Source: an uncultured Anaerolineae bacterium (lineage in GTDB: Bacteria > Chloroflexota > Anaerolineae > J036 > Brachytrichaceae). Taken from it: a stretch of 64,000 bases of DNA. Of the stretch, positions 21,552-31,738 are shown one piece after another (position 1 is the first letter of the stretch; each line of letters starts with the position of its first letter). The stretch covers positions 62,001 to 126,000 of the forward strand of contig CALIMH010000013.1 of NCBI GenBank assembly GCA_938028725.1. The letters run 5' to 3'. Under the pieces are notes generated by a model that searched no databases, had not been told where the DNA came from, and was given only the letters and a program-made list of their open reading frames with translations. The position numbers and the translations under genes were made by a program.

Positions 21552-21914
21552 TTAAGTCAACCCAGGAATTTGTAGGCCGCTGGTCACCGCCTCCAACCGT
21601 TTGGCAGCGTATTCCTGAGAGGCGAGGATAGCCTCGTTGACTGCTGCCACCAGTGCGTCTTCCAACATGCTGACGTCGTTTGGATCCACCAATGATGGGT
21701 CAATCTTGATGGATTGCACACGCTGGTGGCCGCTGATGGTGATGAGGATCGCGCCGCCGGCAGCGGTGACGTTGATCAGCTCTTGCTCGAGCGCGGCTTG
21801 AACGCTTGCGGCCTCTTCTTGCACGCGGCGGATTTTCTCGACCAAGTCTGCCTGAACACCGCCTGTTGGTTGCAAGTTGCCAGGGCGCCAATCACTGCGT
21901 CGTCCTTTTGCCAT
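21552..21914 (-). CDS. YbaB/EbfC nucleoid-associated protein
   Basis: YbaB/EbfC family DNA-binding protein, 120 residues, slightly longer than the usual 100-110 because of a basic N-terminal tail (MAKGRRSDWRPGN). The central region VQEEAASVQAALEQELINVTA is the conserved helix, followed by the beta strands GGAILITISGHQRVQSIKI and the C-terminal helix DALVAAVNEAILASQ. The protein is a tweezer-shaped dimer that binds DNA without strict specificity. It lies between dnaX (21 nt upstream) and recR, the canonical position, and an AAGGAC motif precedes its start. Confidence 0.93.
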   Translation of the reverse strand: MAKGRRSDWRPGNLQPTGGVQADLVEKIRRVQEEAASVQAALEQELINVTAAGGAILITISGHQRVQSIKIDPSLVDPNDVSMLEDALVAAVNEAILASQEYAAKRLEAVTSGLQIPGLT

Positions 21915-21935
21915 AGTGGGTTGTCCTTCGTGTGC

Positions 21936-23504
21936 TCATGATTTCCTGCGCGCACTTGCGCCAAGCCGCCGAGCTGCCTTCAGCACCGGGTCTTGCTCGG
22001 CGTCCTCCGGCTCATCAGCGGTAGCGCTGGCCAGGATGTGTATATCATACTTGCCACCGTAGGCTTGGCTGAGATAACTCCTCAACGACTCTTTGTTCTC
22101 CGCTTTCTCCATGCGTTCGCGGGCGAAGTCATGTTCGGCGCGCAAGTAAATCGTGTTGCCTTGCACTTTCTCTGGATGGCAGGAGCGCAGTAGCGCAGCC
22201 ACTGGCTTGTTGTGCGCGTTGATGCCGCTGATGATGCGCGCCCAGTCAGTGCGCAGCCGCTCGATGGTGAGCTGGGCGCTGCTCTCTGCAGCAGAGCTGG
22301 CGGGCGCAGGTTCGGCAGACTTGGCCGCGCGTGGGGCAGGGCTGGGCATGGGGTGGGTGGCTGGAGCAGGGTGGGGGTGCGAAGCCGAGGGCGGCATTGA
22401 GCGGATCGGTGCTGTTGGCGAGGGCGAAGGCTGAGTTGCACCGGCGACGCTGTTGATCCAGCCAAGCTCTAGCATCAGCTGCGGGTCGGCGAATCGCATC
22501 TCGGCAAGGGCGCGGCCAAATGCGCGCATGGCGGCAGTGAGTTGCTCCACGTCCAGCTGAGCAGCTTGTGCCTGTAGCTCTGCGTGCTCCCCCTCGGAGA
22601 AAACGGCGCTGGTGGGATCGAGCTTCAGTTGCAGCAGGGTGCGCAGGTGTTCGATCCATTGTCTGGCGATCTGGCGTGGGTCGGCGCCTTGGTCAAGCGC
22701 GCGTTGCAGTGCATCGAGGCCGGCCGCCAGGTTGCGCGTGCTGAGCGCTTCTGTCAATTGGCTCAGGGTGGTGGCTTCGGTCACCCCGAGCGCCTCCCGC
22801 ACATCAGCAGCGGTGATGGCGCCGGAGCTGGAGGAGGCGAGCTGGTCGAGCAGGCTCACCGCGTCGCGTAGCGAGCCGGTGGCGTGGCGCGCAATCAGGC
22901 GCAGCGCAGCATCATCGGCCTCGATCCCTTCGCCCTCGCACAGTTGGCGCAGCCGTTGCACGATCTTTTCCGCTGGCACGCGGCGGAAGTGGAAGCGTTG
23001 GCAGCGGGATAGCACGGTGGCGGGGATTTTCTGCGGGTCGGTGGTGGCCAAGATGAAGATCACATGTGGCGGTGGCTCTTCCAGCGTTTTGAGCAGCGCG
23101 TTGAACGCCGCGACCGACAGCATGTGCACCTCGTCAATGATGTACACCTTGTAGCGCAGCTCAGTCGGTTGGAAGTTCACGCGGTCGCGGATCTCACGGA
23201 TGTCGTCCACGCTGGTGTGGGAGGCGGCATCAATCTCGATCACGTCGAGGGCGCGCCCTTCGCTGATTGCTTCAGCTAGGCGCTGCGTGGCCGGATCATC
23301 GGGCGGCAGGCCGGCCAGGTTGACCTCGCGCGCGAAGATGCGGGCGGTGGTGGTTTTGCCACAGCCGCGCGATCCCACGAACAAGTAGGCGTGCCCTACT
23401 CGGCCGCTGGCAATTTGATTCTTCAGCGTTTGTGTGACGTGCTCTTGGCCCACTACCTCGTCGAACGAGGTGGGACGCCACTTACGATACAGCGCCTGTG
23501 CCAC
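21936..23504 (-). CDS. dnaX: DNA polymerase III subunit tau (clamp loader)
   Basis: DnaX AAA+ clamp-loader ATPase, 522 residues. Walker A GSRGCGKT is at 44-51, Walker B IIDEVH at 122-127, and the SRC sensor at 166-168. Domain III and a proline/alanine-rich linker (about 345-400) are followed by a C-terminal tau region. The usual zinc module between Walker A and B (cysteines between about 63 and 80) is missing: the segment reads NLAGLPPDDPATQRLAEAIS without any cysteine. I saw no clear slippery heptamer for making gamma. The start is GTG at 23504, 7 nt after a TACACT box, so the mRNA is predicted to be leaderless. Confidence 0.95.
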   Translation of the reverse strand: MAQALYRKWRPTSFDEVVGQEHVTQTLKNQIASGRVGHAYLFVGSRGCGKTTTARIFAREVNLAGLPPDDPATQRLAEAISEGRALDVIEIDAASHTSVDDIREIRDRVNFQPTELRYKVYIIDEVHMLSVAAFNALLKTLEEPPPHVIFILATTDPQKIPATVLSRCQRFHFRRVPAEKIVQRLRQLCEGEGIEADDAALRLIARHATGSLRDAVSLLDQLASSSSGAITAADVREALGVTEATTLSQLTEALSTRNLAAGLDALQRALDQGADPRQIARQWIEHLRTLLQLKLDPTSAVFSEGEHAELQAQAAQLDVEQLTAAMRAFGRALAEMRFADPQLMLELGWINSVAGATQPSPSPTAPIRSMPPSASHPHPAPATHPMPSPAPRAAKSAEPAPASSAAESSAQLTIERLRTDWARIISGINAHNKPVAALLRSCHPEKVQGNTIYLRAEHDFARERMEKAENKESLRSYLSQAYGGKYDIHILASATADEPEDAEQDPVLKAARRLGASARRKS

Positions 23505-23511
23505 GCTGCGG

Positions 23512-23517
23512 AGTGTA
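23512..23517 (-). promoter_or_regulatory. -10 box for dnaX
   Basis: TACACT on the minus strand, 7 nt before the GTG start. There is no Shine-Dalgarno, and the predicted transcription start coincides with the start codon. The same hexamer is used by recO. Confidence 0.6.
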
Positions 23518-23566
23518 TCAAAGCTTGCCCAATCAGCAGCGGAGGGCGCTTCTCATCAAGCAATTG

Positions 23567-25135
23567 TCACACGCGCGGCCCAGCCTGGCAGACCTCCGGC
23601 GTGACGTGGGCAGCGAAGGCAGCGAAGTTTTGGCGGAACATCTGGGCGAGCTGTTTGGCGCGCTGTTGGTACGCCTCGGTGCTGTCCCAGCTTCGTTCTG
23701 GGAACAACACATCTTTCGGCACGCCGGGGCAGTGCAGCGGCACCTCCAGCCCGAAGATCGGCTCTTGTCGAAAAGGGACGGCATCCAGCCTGCCGCTCAG
23801 AATGGCGCTCACCATGGCGCGCGTCCAAGCAATGCGGATGCGCTCGCCGCGGCCATTCCAGCCCGTGTTCACCAGCCAGACTGCCACGTTGTGGCGGGCC
23901 AGGCGCTCGCCGAACATCTGGGCGTACACCTGGGGTTGATGCACCAAGAAGGGGGCGCTGAAGCAGGCGCTGAAAGTGGCTACCGGTTGATTCACGCCGC
24001 GCTCGGTGCCGGCCACGCGCGCCGTGTAGCCACTCAAGAAGTGATACATGGCCTGGGCGTGGGTGAGGCGAGCCACCGGCGGCATCACGCCGAACGCATC
24101 GGCGGTGAGAAAGATGATGCGCTCGGGATGGCCGGCGCGTCCGTGGCGGTCGGCATTGGGCACATGATGCAGGGGATATGCCGCGCGCGTGTTTTCGGTG
24201 TAAAGGTCGTTGTGGAAGTCCAACTGGCGCGTGGTGTGGTCAATGACCACGTTTTCCAGCACGCTGCCGAAGCGATGCACGGCCGCATAGATGGCCGGCT
24301 CAGCCGTGGGCGAAAGACGGATCACTTTGGCGTAGCAGCCGCCCTCGAGGTTGAAGATGCCGTCCTCGCACCAGCCGTGCTCGTCGTCGCCGATCAATGC
24401 GCGCTCAGGGTCGGCAGAGAGCGTGGTCTTGCCGGTGCCGCTCAGTCCGAAGAACAGCGCCACGTCGCCCTGCGGGCCGATGTTGGCCGAGCAGTGCATC
24501 GGCAACACGCCGCGCGTGGGCAGCCAATAGTTCATCACCGTGAACATGGCTTTTTTGATCTCGCCAGCGTAGGCAGTGCCGCCGATCAAGATCAGGCGGC
24601 GGGCCAGGTTGATCACGATGAAGACGCCGGAGCGCGTGCCATCGCGCGCAGGGTTGGCTTGAAAGCCGGGAAAGGCGATCAGGGTGAAATCGGGCGTGAA
24701 GTCCTCCAGCTGCTGTTCGCGCGGTTGGATGAACATGTGGCGGGCGAACAGGCTATGCCAGGCCAGCTGTGTGATCACCCGCACGCCCAGGCGATGTTCT
24801 GGATGCGCGCCGACAAAGCAGTCCTGCACAAAAATTTCTCGTTGCTCCAGCGTTTGCAACATGCGCTCCTGGAGGGCGTCGAAGTGTTCTGGCTCAAAGG
24901 GTTGATTCACGGACCCCCACCAAATCGCATCGGCGGTGGCGGGCTCAGCCACAAGGAATTTGTCGCGTGGGGAACGACCGGTGCACTCGCCTGTGCGCAC
25001 CACCAAGCTACCGTCTACGCTGAGCACGCCCTCCTGCCGCAGAATGGCCTCTTCGCACAACGCCGGAACGCTAAGCTGATAACGGACATGAGCTTTGGTG
25101 AGGTCACTGGGTTTGGAGAAAGGTAGGCGCTCCAC
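23567..25135 (-). CDS. pckA: Phosphoenolpyruvate carboxykinase (ATP)
   Basis: ATP-dependent PEP carboxykinase, 522 residues, converting oxaloacetate and ATP to PEP, CO2 and ADP in gluconeogenesis. Typical motifs: RTGECTGRSPRDKF at 47-60, the oxaloacetate/metal region GTAYAGEIKKAMFTVMNYWL at 186-205, the P-loop GLSGTGKTTLS at 230-240, and the kinase-2 motif LIGDDEHGW at 247-255. The adenine-pocket region NTGWNGRGERI is also present. Length fits the family (520-540). The GTG start at 25135 lies 7 nt after TACGAT, predicting a leaderless transcript. It is divergent from recO, from which it is separated by 71 nt. Confidence 0.96.
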   Translation of the reverse strand: MERLPFSKPSDLTKAHVRYQLSVPALCEEAILRQEGVLSVDGSLVVRTGECTGRSPRDKFLVAEPATADAIWWGSVNQPFEPEHFDALQERMLQTLEQREIFVQDCFVGAHPEHRLGVRVITQLAWHSLFARHMFIQPREQQLEDFTPDFTLIAFPGFQANPARDGTRSGVFIVINLARRLILIGGTAYAGEIKKAMFTVMNYWLPTRGVLPMHCSANIGPQGDVALFFGLSGTGKTTLSADPERALIGDDEHGWCEDGIFNLEGGCYAKVIRLSPTAEPAIYAAVHRFGSVLENVVIDHTTRQLDFHNDLYTENTRAAYPLHHVPNADRHGRAGHPERIIFLTADAFGVMPPVARLTHAQAMYHFLSGYTARVAGTERGVNQPVATFSACFSAPFLVHQPQVYAQMFGERLARHNVAVWLVNTGWNGRGERIRIAWTRAMVSAILSGRLDAVPFRQEPIFGLEVPLHCPGVPKDVLFPERSWDSTEAYQQRAKQLAQMFRQNFAAFAAHVTPEVCQAGPRV

Positions 25136-25142
25136 GGGGTAG

Positions 25143-25200
25143 ATCGTAAGCCTCTGCGCGCTCAGCTGAGGTTAGCCGCATCAGCAACTAGCAGTACACT
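25143..25200. promoter_or_regulatory. Back-to-back leaderless promoters of pckA and recO
   Basis: On the minus strand TACGAT (25143-25148) lies 7 nt before the pckA GTG. On the plus strand TACACT (25195-25200) lies 6 nt before the recO ATG at 25207. Neither gene has a Shine-Dalgarno site. For recO a weak -35 TTAGCC lies 17 nt further upstream (25172-25177). Confidence 0.6.
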
Positions 25201-25206
25201 CATATT

Positions 25207-25968
25207 ATGCCCCGCTTGCGGCTCTTCAGCACGCCGGCGATTGTCCTGCGCCGCGTGGACCACGGCGAAGCAGACCGACTGCTCACGCTGCTCACGCCAA
25301 CGCGCGGTCTGGTGCGGGCCATCGCAAAAGGCGCGCGCCGCATCACCTCGCGCAAGGCGGGACACATTGAGCTCTTTGCCCGCGCGCACGTGCTGTTGGC
25401 GCAGGGGCGCAACTTCGACGTGCTCACCCAGGCTGAGCTGATCGAGCCGCATCAGCGCCTGCGCGAGGATGTGCTGCGTGGCAGCTTGGCTCATTACTTC
25501 TGCGAGCTGGTCGAGCAGTTTGCCCCGGAATACGCCGACAGCAGCGCCTTGTTTGATCTGCTCGCCGAAGGCTTGCTTTGGCTATGTGACGTCGCAGATC
25601 CGCTGCTGACCGCGCGCGCGTTCGAGATGCGCTTGCTGACGCTCGAGGGCTACAGGCCGGAGCTTTTTCGCTGTGTTCAAACCGGCGAACCCCTGCCTGA
25701 GACTGTGCCGGCGGCGTTCTCACCCCAGTTGGGTGGCGTGCTCAGCCGGAAGGCCGCTGAGCATTGCCGTGATGCGCGCCCGATCAGCGCAGCCGCGCTC
25801 TCACTGTTGCGTGTGCTCCAAACTCAGCAGCCAGAAGTGTGGCAACAGCTCCGCCCCGAGGCCGCGCTCCACGACGAGCTGGAGCGCATCACGCAGGCAT
25901 ACTGGCATCACATCTTGGAGCGCCGCCTGCGCTCCCAGGCGATGGTGCATCAGGTGGCGCAAGGGTGA
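25207..25968 (+). CDS. recO: DNA repair protein RecO
   Basis: RecO, 253 residues. The N-terminal OB domain begins RLFSTPAIVLRRVDHGEADR with the conserved GEADRLLTLLTP, followed by GLVRAIAKGARR. The helical domain has AHYFCELVEQF. The zinc-finger region is degenerate: FRCVQTGEPL keeps one cysteine, and the second pair after FSPQLGGVL is replaced, leaving a lone cysteine further on. RecO binds SSB, anneals strands and, with RecR, helps load RecA. It has its own leaderless promoter facing away from pckA. It ends 31 nt before the convergent M23 peptidase gene. Confidence 0.9.
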   Translation: MPRLRLFSTPAIVLRRVDHGEADRLLTLLTPTRGLVRAIAKGARRITSRKAGHIELFARAHVLLAQGRNFDVLTQAELIEPHQRLREDVLRGSLAHYFCELVEQFAPEYADSSALFDLLAEGLLWLCDVADPLLTARAFEMRLLTLEGYRPELFRCVQTGEPLPETVPAAFSPQLGGVLSRKAAEHCRDARPISAAALSLLRVLQTQQPEVWQQLRPEAALHDELERITQAYWHHILERRLRSQAMVHQVAQG

Positions 25969-25999
25969 TAGGAGGCCAGCCGCGACCGCAGACGTGCCA

Positions 26000-27142
26000 T
26001 CAGCGCCGACGTGGCGGCAGCAACGTCCACGGGTTGACAGCCACGCCCTGGTAGCGAATCTCGAAGTGCAAGTGAGGGCCAGTGGAGCGACCTACCGATC
26101 CGATTGCAGCGATCACCGCGCCCTGAGCCACTTGCTGCCCGCAGGAGACATATAGCTGGCTTGCGTGAGCGTAGAGCGTTTGGTAGCCGTTGCCGTGATC
26201 GAGCACCACGTATTGGCCGTAGCCCACCGGCACGCCGGCAGCGTTGAGCGAGTAGCCGGCGTAGATCACTGTGCCCCCATCGGAGGCGTAGATCGGCTCA
26301 CCGAGCCGACCGGCGAAATCGAGGCCTGGGTGATACCGCCCGAAGTCGTAGCCGGACAGATACTGCCGTTTGGCGGGATAGATGAACGAGCCGCTCCCCA
26401 ACGGCGGGATCGCCACCTCGCCGCACCGGCCCACCCGATATACGCGCACGCCTCTCGCCGTGCGCCGCACCTCCACCGGCTTCGGCACCTGCCACACCAC
26501 CGTCTCCCGTTGACCCCCTGGCAGGAAGAGCACTTGGCCGATCTGCAGCGGTTGGTTGATGTCGCGCAGGCCGTTGATCGGCTCCTCCACGATGCGCTCC
26601 GGTTTGATCTGGTAGCGCCGTGCGATGCCCTCGATGGTGTCGCCCTGTTCCACTTCGATCACCATGCCGTCCTCTGGCGGGATGATGAACTGTTGGCCGA
26701 CGCGAATCAAGTCGAAGTTGTCCTTTAACACGTCGTAGTTGGACCAGAGGATCGTCTCCGGCCGCAGGCCAAACTTAAGGGCGATGCCGAACACCGTGTC
26801 ACCCTCGACCACGGTGTAAGTCTGCAAGCTGCGCGCTTGGGCGGGTTTGCTCGCAACAGCGTTGCTGGAGGGAGCGTACCGGCGTATCACCAAGTCGCCG
26901 TTCGGGGTAGGTGTGAAGGCGGGTGGGAGCAACAATGGCTGAAAGGATGGCACAGGGCGCTCCTCAGGCGCAGGTTGAGCAGGGCCAACGCCAGGCCGGA
27001 AGTGCAAGGCGATGCTGACGCCCAGCAGCGCAAGGCCCAGTAGCAACATGAGCGTGAAGAACTGAACGGGGCGATGGGAGACTTGCCGGCGATTTGATCG
27101 CACGGCTTGGGTGGAGCGGGTTTGGCTCCGCTGCGGCGGCAT
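26000..27142 (-). CDS. LysM-M23 peptidase (cell-wall endopeptidase)
   Basis: Membrane-anchored murein hydrolase of 380 residues. A basic N-terminus precedes one helix at about 27-47, then a proline-rich linker. LysM repeat one (TYTVVEGDTVFGIALKFGL) begins near 108 and repeat two (EVEQGDTIEGIARRYQI) near 163. The M23/LytM zinc domain spans about 250-380 with H271 and D275 in HPGLDFAG and the catalytic H357/H359 in HLHFEI. All metal ligands are present, so it is probably active. The family cleaves peptide cross-links of peptidoglycan. TATAAT lies 10 nt before the start, and the divergent tRNA-Ser gene is 62 nt away. Confidence 0.92.
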   Translation of the reverse strand: MPPQRSQTRSTQAVRSNRRQVSHRPVQFFTLMLLLGLALLGVSIALHFRPGVGPAQPAPEERPVPSFQPLLLPPAFTPTPNGDLVIRRYAPSSNAVASKPAQARSLQTYTVVEGDTVFGIALKFGLRPETILWSNYDVLKDNFDLIRVGQQFIIPPEDGMVIEVEQGDTIEGIARRYQIKPERIVEEPINGLRDINQPLQIGQVLFLPGGQRETVVWQVPKPVEVRRTARGVRVYRVGRCGEVAIPPLGSGSFIYPAKRQYLSGYDFGRYHPGLDFAGRLGEPIYASDGGTVIYAGYSLNAAGVPVGYGQYVVLDHGNGYQTLYAHASQLYVSCGQQVAQGAVIAAIGSVGRSTGPHLHFEIRYQGVAVNPWTLLPPRRR

Positions 27143-27152
27143 GATCGGGCAG

Positions 27153-27158
27153 ATTATA
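27153..27158 (-). promoter_or_regulatory. -10 box for the LysM-M23 gene
   Basis: A perfect TATAAT on the minus strand, 10 nt before the ATG at 27142. No Shine-Dalgarno lies in the gap, so the leader would be 3-4 nt. Confidence 0.6.
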
Positions 27159-27188
27159 GGGGCTGTGTAGCCGCGCTGCTGGAGCGGG

Positions 27189-27194
27189 TAAAAT
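27189..27194 (+). promoter_or_regulatory. -10 box for tRNA-Ser
   Basis: TAAAAT, 10 nt before the first base of the mature tRNA. The spacing fits a transcript with a very short 5' trailer. Confidence 0.45.
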
Positions 27195-27204
27195 AGCGCA
27201 GTGT

Positions 27205-27292
27205 GGAGAGATGCCGGAGTGGTCGAACGGGGCGGTCTCGAAAACCGCTGTGGCCATGTTGGTCACCGTGAGTTCGAATCTCACTCTCTCCG
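27205..27292 (+). tRNA. tRNA-Ser (anticodon CGA)
   Basis: Class II tRNA of 88 nt. The 7-bp acceptor stem is GGAGAGA/TCTCTCC with discriminator G. The anticodon stem GCGGT/ACCGC encloses the loop CTCGAAA, giving anticodon CGA, which reads UCG serine codons. The long variable arm TGTGGCCATGTTGGTCACC and the T-loop TTCGAATC are typical of tRNA-Ser. The CCA end is not encoded. No other tRNA is near. Confidence 0.95.
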
Positions 27293-27316
27293 CTAGCCCA
27301 GAGATCGCGACGCCTC

Positions 27317-27844
27317 ATGTCCTCTCGGTGTGCAGATTGTCCCAACCAAGCAATTGTGGTGTGTGAGGTCACAGGGGTGTCGCTGTGCGCTGAGCACGTC
27401 TGGTACGTGGAAGACGGGCGACGTGTCAACGAGCGCGTGGCGCGTCAGCTGCAGGCGCAGGGCATGCGCGTCGAGCCGGGGACGGTGTATTTGGCGCAGC
27501 TCGGCAACCGGGCGGTGATGCCTCGCTTGCCCATGGCCTCGCCGCCGCGCCTGCAGGAACAGGCCCGTCGCGCGGACGTGCTGGCTTGGCTATCGCTGCT
27601 GAGCGGCTTGATCTCGCTGGCCACCTGCTTCGGCATAGGCTTAGCGTTGATCGCGCCGCCGTTGCCGCTCGTCGCGTTCATCCTGGGCTTGAGCGCGCTG
27701 GCCGACTCGCCGCGCGCCAAGCGGCCGGAGCGCGCGCGCCTCTTCGCTTGGGTGGGGATTGTCGGCGGCGCCGGCATGTTAATCTCGGCCCTCGTCATCT
27801 TCGCAGCGCTGGTTGGAGGTTTTGTATTTCAGCTTCGACCCTAG
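27317..27844 (+). CDS. Cysteine-rich N-terminus with two-helix membrane protein
   Basis: Protein of 175 residues. The first 30 residues hold a zinc-finger-like pattern: CADCPNQAIVVC, then VTGVSLCAEHVW, similar to a B-box type finger. A linker follows, then two strongly hydrophobic segments near 90-125 and 145-172, an arrangement seen in DUF4190-like proteins. The soluble finger probably faces the cytoplasm. It starts 24 nt after the tRNA-Ser gene, possibly by read-through. Function unknown; the finger could bind metal, RNA or a partner protein. Confidence 0.7.
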   Translation: MSSRCADCPNQAIVVCEVTGVSLCAEHVWYVEDGRRVNERVARQLQAQGMRVEPGTVYLAQLGNRAVMPRLPMASPPRLQEQARRADVLAWLSLLSGLISLATCFGIGLALIAPPLPLVAFILGLSALADSPRAKRPERARLFAWVGIVGGAGMLISALVIFAALVGGFVFQLRP

Positions 27845-27862
27845 TGCTGCGCGTGAGTTTCT

Positions 27863-29808
<1,946 letters not shown>

Positions 29809-29841
29809 GCACAAGCTCATAACTGTGATGGGGACAAAGCA

Positions 29842-31266
29842 ATGAGCGACATCAAATTTGGCACTGACGGTTGGCGCGGTCGCATCGCGGAGGATTACAC
29901 GTTCGCCAATGTGCGGCGCTGCGCCCAAGGCTTCGCCACCTATATCCTCAGCACCGCCCGCAAGGGCCGCAAACCCAGCGTCGTGATCGGCTATGACAAG
30001 CGCTTTCAGAGCGAGGACTTCGCCGCAGCAGCTGCTGAGGTGCTCGCCGCGAACGGTATCAAGGTGTGGTTGACGCAAGGCGCCACGCCCACGCCGGTGA
30101 TCGCCTACGCCGTGGTCGCCCAGGGCGCAAGCGGCGCGATCAACATCACTGCCAGCCACAATCCGCCACACGACAACGGCTTTAAGGTGCGCGGGCGCAC
30201 CGGCGGCGCAGTGGACCCAGAGGGCCTCCAGCAAATCGAGGCCAACATCCCCCCCGCCGACGCCGCCATCCCCACCTTGGATTTTGACCTGGCCTGCAAA
30301 AAGCGGCTGATCGAGCTGTTCGACCCTAGCAGCGAGTACGTCGCTAACATCAAGAAGCTGGTCGCGCTGAAGCCGATCAAGGACGCCGGCCTGAAGATCG
30401 TCGTGGATGCGATGTGGGGCAACGGCGCCGGCTGGCTGCCCCGCTTGATCGGCGGCGGCGCTACGGCTGTGCACGAAATCCACAACACGCGCAACCCTCT
30501 CTTCCCAGAGATGCACCGCCCCGAGCCAATTCCGCCCAACGTGGACGTCGGCCTGCGCACCACCAAGCAGCTCGGCTACGACGCCTGCTGCATCACGGAT
30601 GGCGACGCGGATCGTTGCGGCTTCGGCGATGAGAAGGGCCAGTTCGTCAACCAGCTTCAGGTGTATGGCTTGCTGGCGTTGTATCTGCTGGCGGTGCGAG
30701 AGGTGCGCGGCCCGATCGTCAAGACGCTCAGCACCACCAGCATGTTGGAGAAGCTCGGCAAGCTCTACAATGTGCCGGTGTATGAGACCGGCGTCGGCTT
30801 CAAGTACGTCGCCCCCAAGATGCTGGAGACCAACGCGATGATCGGCGGCGAGGAGAGCGGTGGCTTCGCCTTCGGCGGCCACGTGCCGGAGCGCGATGGC
30901 ATCCTGGCCAACCTGTTCTTGCTCGACTTTATGGTGCAAACCGGCAAAAAGCCCAGCCAATTGGTCGAGATGCTCTTCGAGAAAGTCGGCCCGCACTACT
31001 ACAGCCGCATTGACACCCCAATTGACCCACACAAGCGCGAGGCAATCAAAGCCAAACTGAACGACGCCCAGCCGAGCCGCATCGGTGGGTTGCGCGTGGT
31101 CGGCAAAAACACCACCGACGGCTACAAGTTCTTGCTCGAGGATGGCGGATGGCTGTTGATCCGCATGAGTGGCACCGAACCGCTGATGCGGATTTACACG
31201 GAGACCACGCGCAAGAAACTGGTGCAGCCCATCCTTGCCGACGGCGCGAAGCTGGCGAAAGTGTGA
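29842..31266 (+). CDS. Phosphoglucomutase/phosphomannomutase
   Basis: Alpha-D-phosphohexomutase, 474 residues. The N-terminal [10 protein letters not shown] is typical. The phosphoserine loop is [13 protein letters not shown] near 100, the metal-binding loop is DGDADRCG near 255, the sugar-binding loop is [18 protein letters not shown] near 338, and the phosphate-binding loop [11 protein letters not shown] is near the C-terminus. It interconverts glucose-1-/6-phosphate or mannose-1-/6-phosphate; the position after gmd suggests supplying mannose-1-phosphate. The start ATG 29842 follows a GGGGAC element. aroQ begins 10 nt after the stop. Confidence 0.92.
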   Translation: MSDIKFGTDGWRGRIAEDYTFANVRRCAQGFATYILSTARKGRKPSVVIGYDKRFQSEDFAAAAAEVLAANGIKVWLTQGATPTPVIAYAVVAQGASGAINITASHNPPHDNGFKVRGRTGGAVDPEGLQQIEANIPPADAAIPTLDFDLACKKRLIELFDPSSEYVANIKKLVALKPIKDAGLKIVVDAMWGNGAGWLPRLIGGGATAVHEIHNTRNPLFPEMHRPEPIPPNVDVGLRTTKQLGYDACCITDGDADRCGFGDEKGQFVNQLQVYGLLALYLLAVREVRGPIVKTLSTTSMLEKLGKLYNVPVYETGVGFKYVAPKMLETNAMIGGEESGGFAFGGHVPERDGILANLFLLDFMVQTGKKPSQLVEMLFEKVGPHYYSRIDTPIDPHKREAIKAKLNDAQPSRIGGLRVVGKNTTDGYKFLLEDGGWLLIRMSGTEPLMRIYTETTRKKLVQPILADGAKLAKV

Positions 31267-31276
31267 ACCGCGCGCG

Positions 31277-31720
31277 ATGGCCAACGTCTTGGTGCTGCAC
31301 GGGCCGAACTTGAACCTGCTCGGCACGCGCGAGCCGGAACTATACGGCCGATTGACACTGGCGGAGATCAACGAGCGGCTGGAGCAACTGGCTGCGCAGC
31401 GCGGTGCAATGTTGCGCTGCGTGCAATCCAACCACGAGGGCGCGCTGATTGACGCGATCCACGAGGCGCGCACTTGGGCGCATGGCATGGTGATCAACCC
31501 CGGCGCGCTCACCCACACCAGCATCGCGCTGCGCGATGCCATCACGGCCGTCGCGCTCCCCGCGGTGGAGGTGCACCTCTCCAACATCCATCGCCGCGAG
31601 AGCTTTCGCCAGCATTCCTACGTCTCCGGCGTCGCGCTGGGCGTGGTGGCTGGCTTCGGCTGGCGCAGCTACCTGCTCGGCCTCACCGCATTGCTTGACC
31701 ACTTGGAGGAGCGCGCCTAG
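31277..31720 (+). CDS. aroQ: 3-dehydroquinate dehydratase, type II
   Basis: Type II dehydroquinase, 147 residues, the third step of the shikimate pathway. The family start [20 protein letters not shown] is intact and includes the loop with the catalytic arginine and tyrosine. [24 protein letters not shown] and [15 protein letters not shown] (catalytic histidine region) follow. I start at ATG 31277; the frame is open back to 31235 but that part overlaps the preceding gene and is not conserved. No other aro gene is nearby. Confidence 0.94.
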   Translation: MANVLVLHGPNLNLLGTREPELYGRLTLAEINERLEQLAAQRGAMLRCVQSNHEGALIDAIHEARTWAHGMVINPGALTHTSIALRDAITAVALPAVEVHLSNIHRRESFRQHSYVSGVALGVVAGFGWRSYLLGLTALLDHLEERA

Positions 31721-31738
31721 ACACCCCCAGATGAGGGC

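Noticed and set aside
21936-23504. Programmed frameshift in dnaX
   Set aside because: I looked for an A-rich slippery heptamer with a downstream stem near two thirds of the gene and saw none.
23498-25126. 542-codon plus-strand open frame opposite pckA
   Set aside because: Antisense shadow of a GC-rich gene; the opposite strand has all PEP carboxykinase motifs, and this frame has no family likeness.
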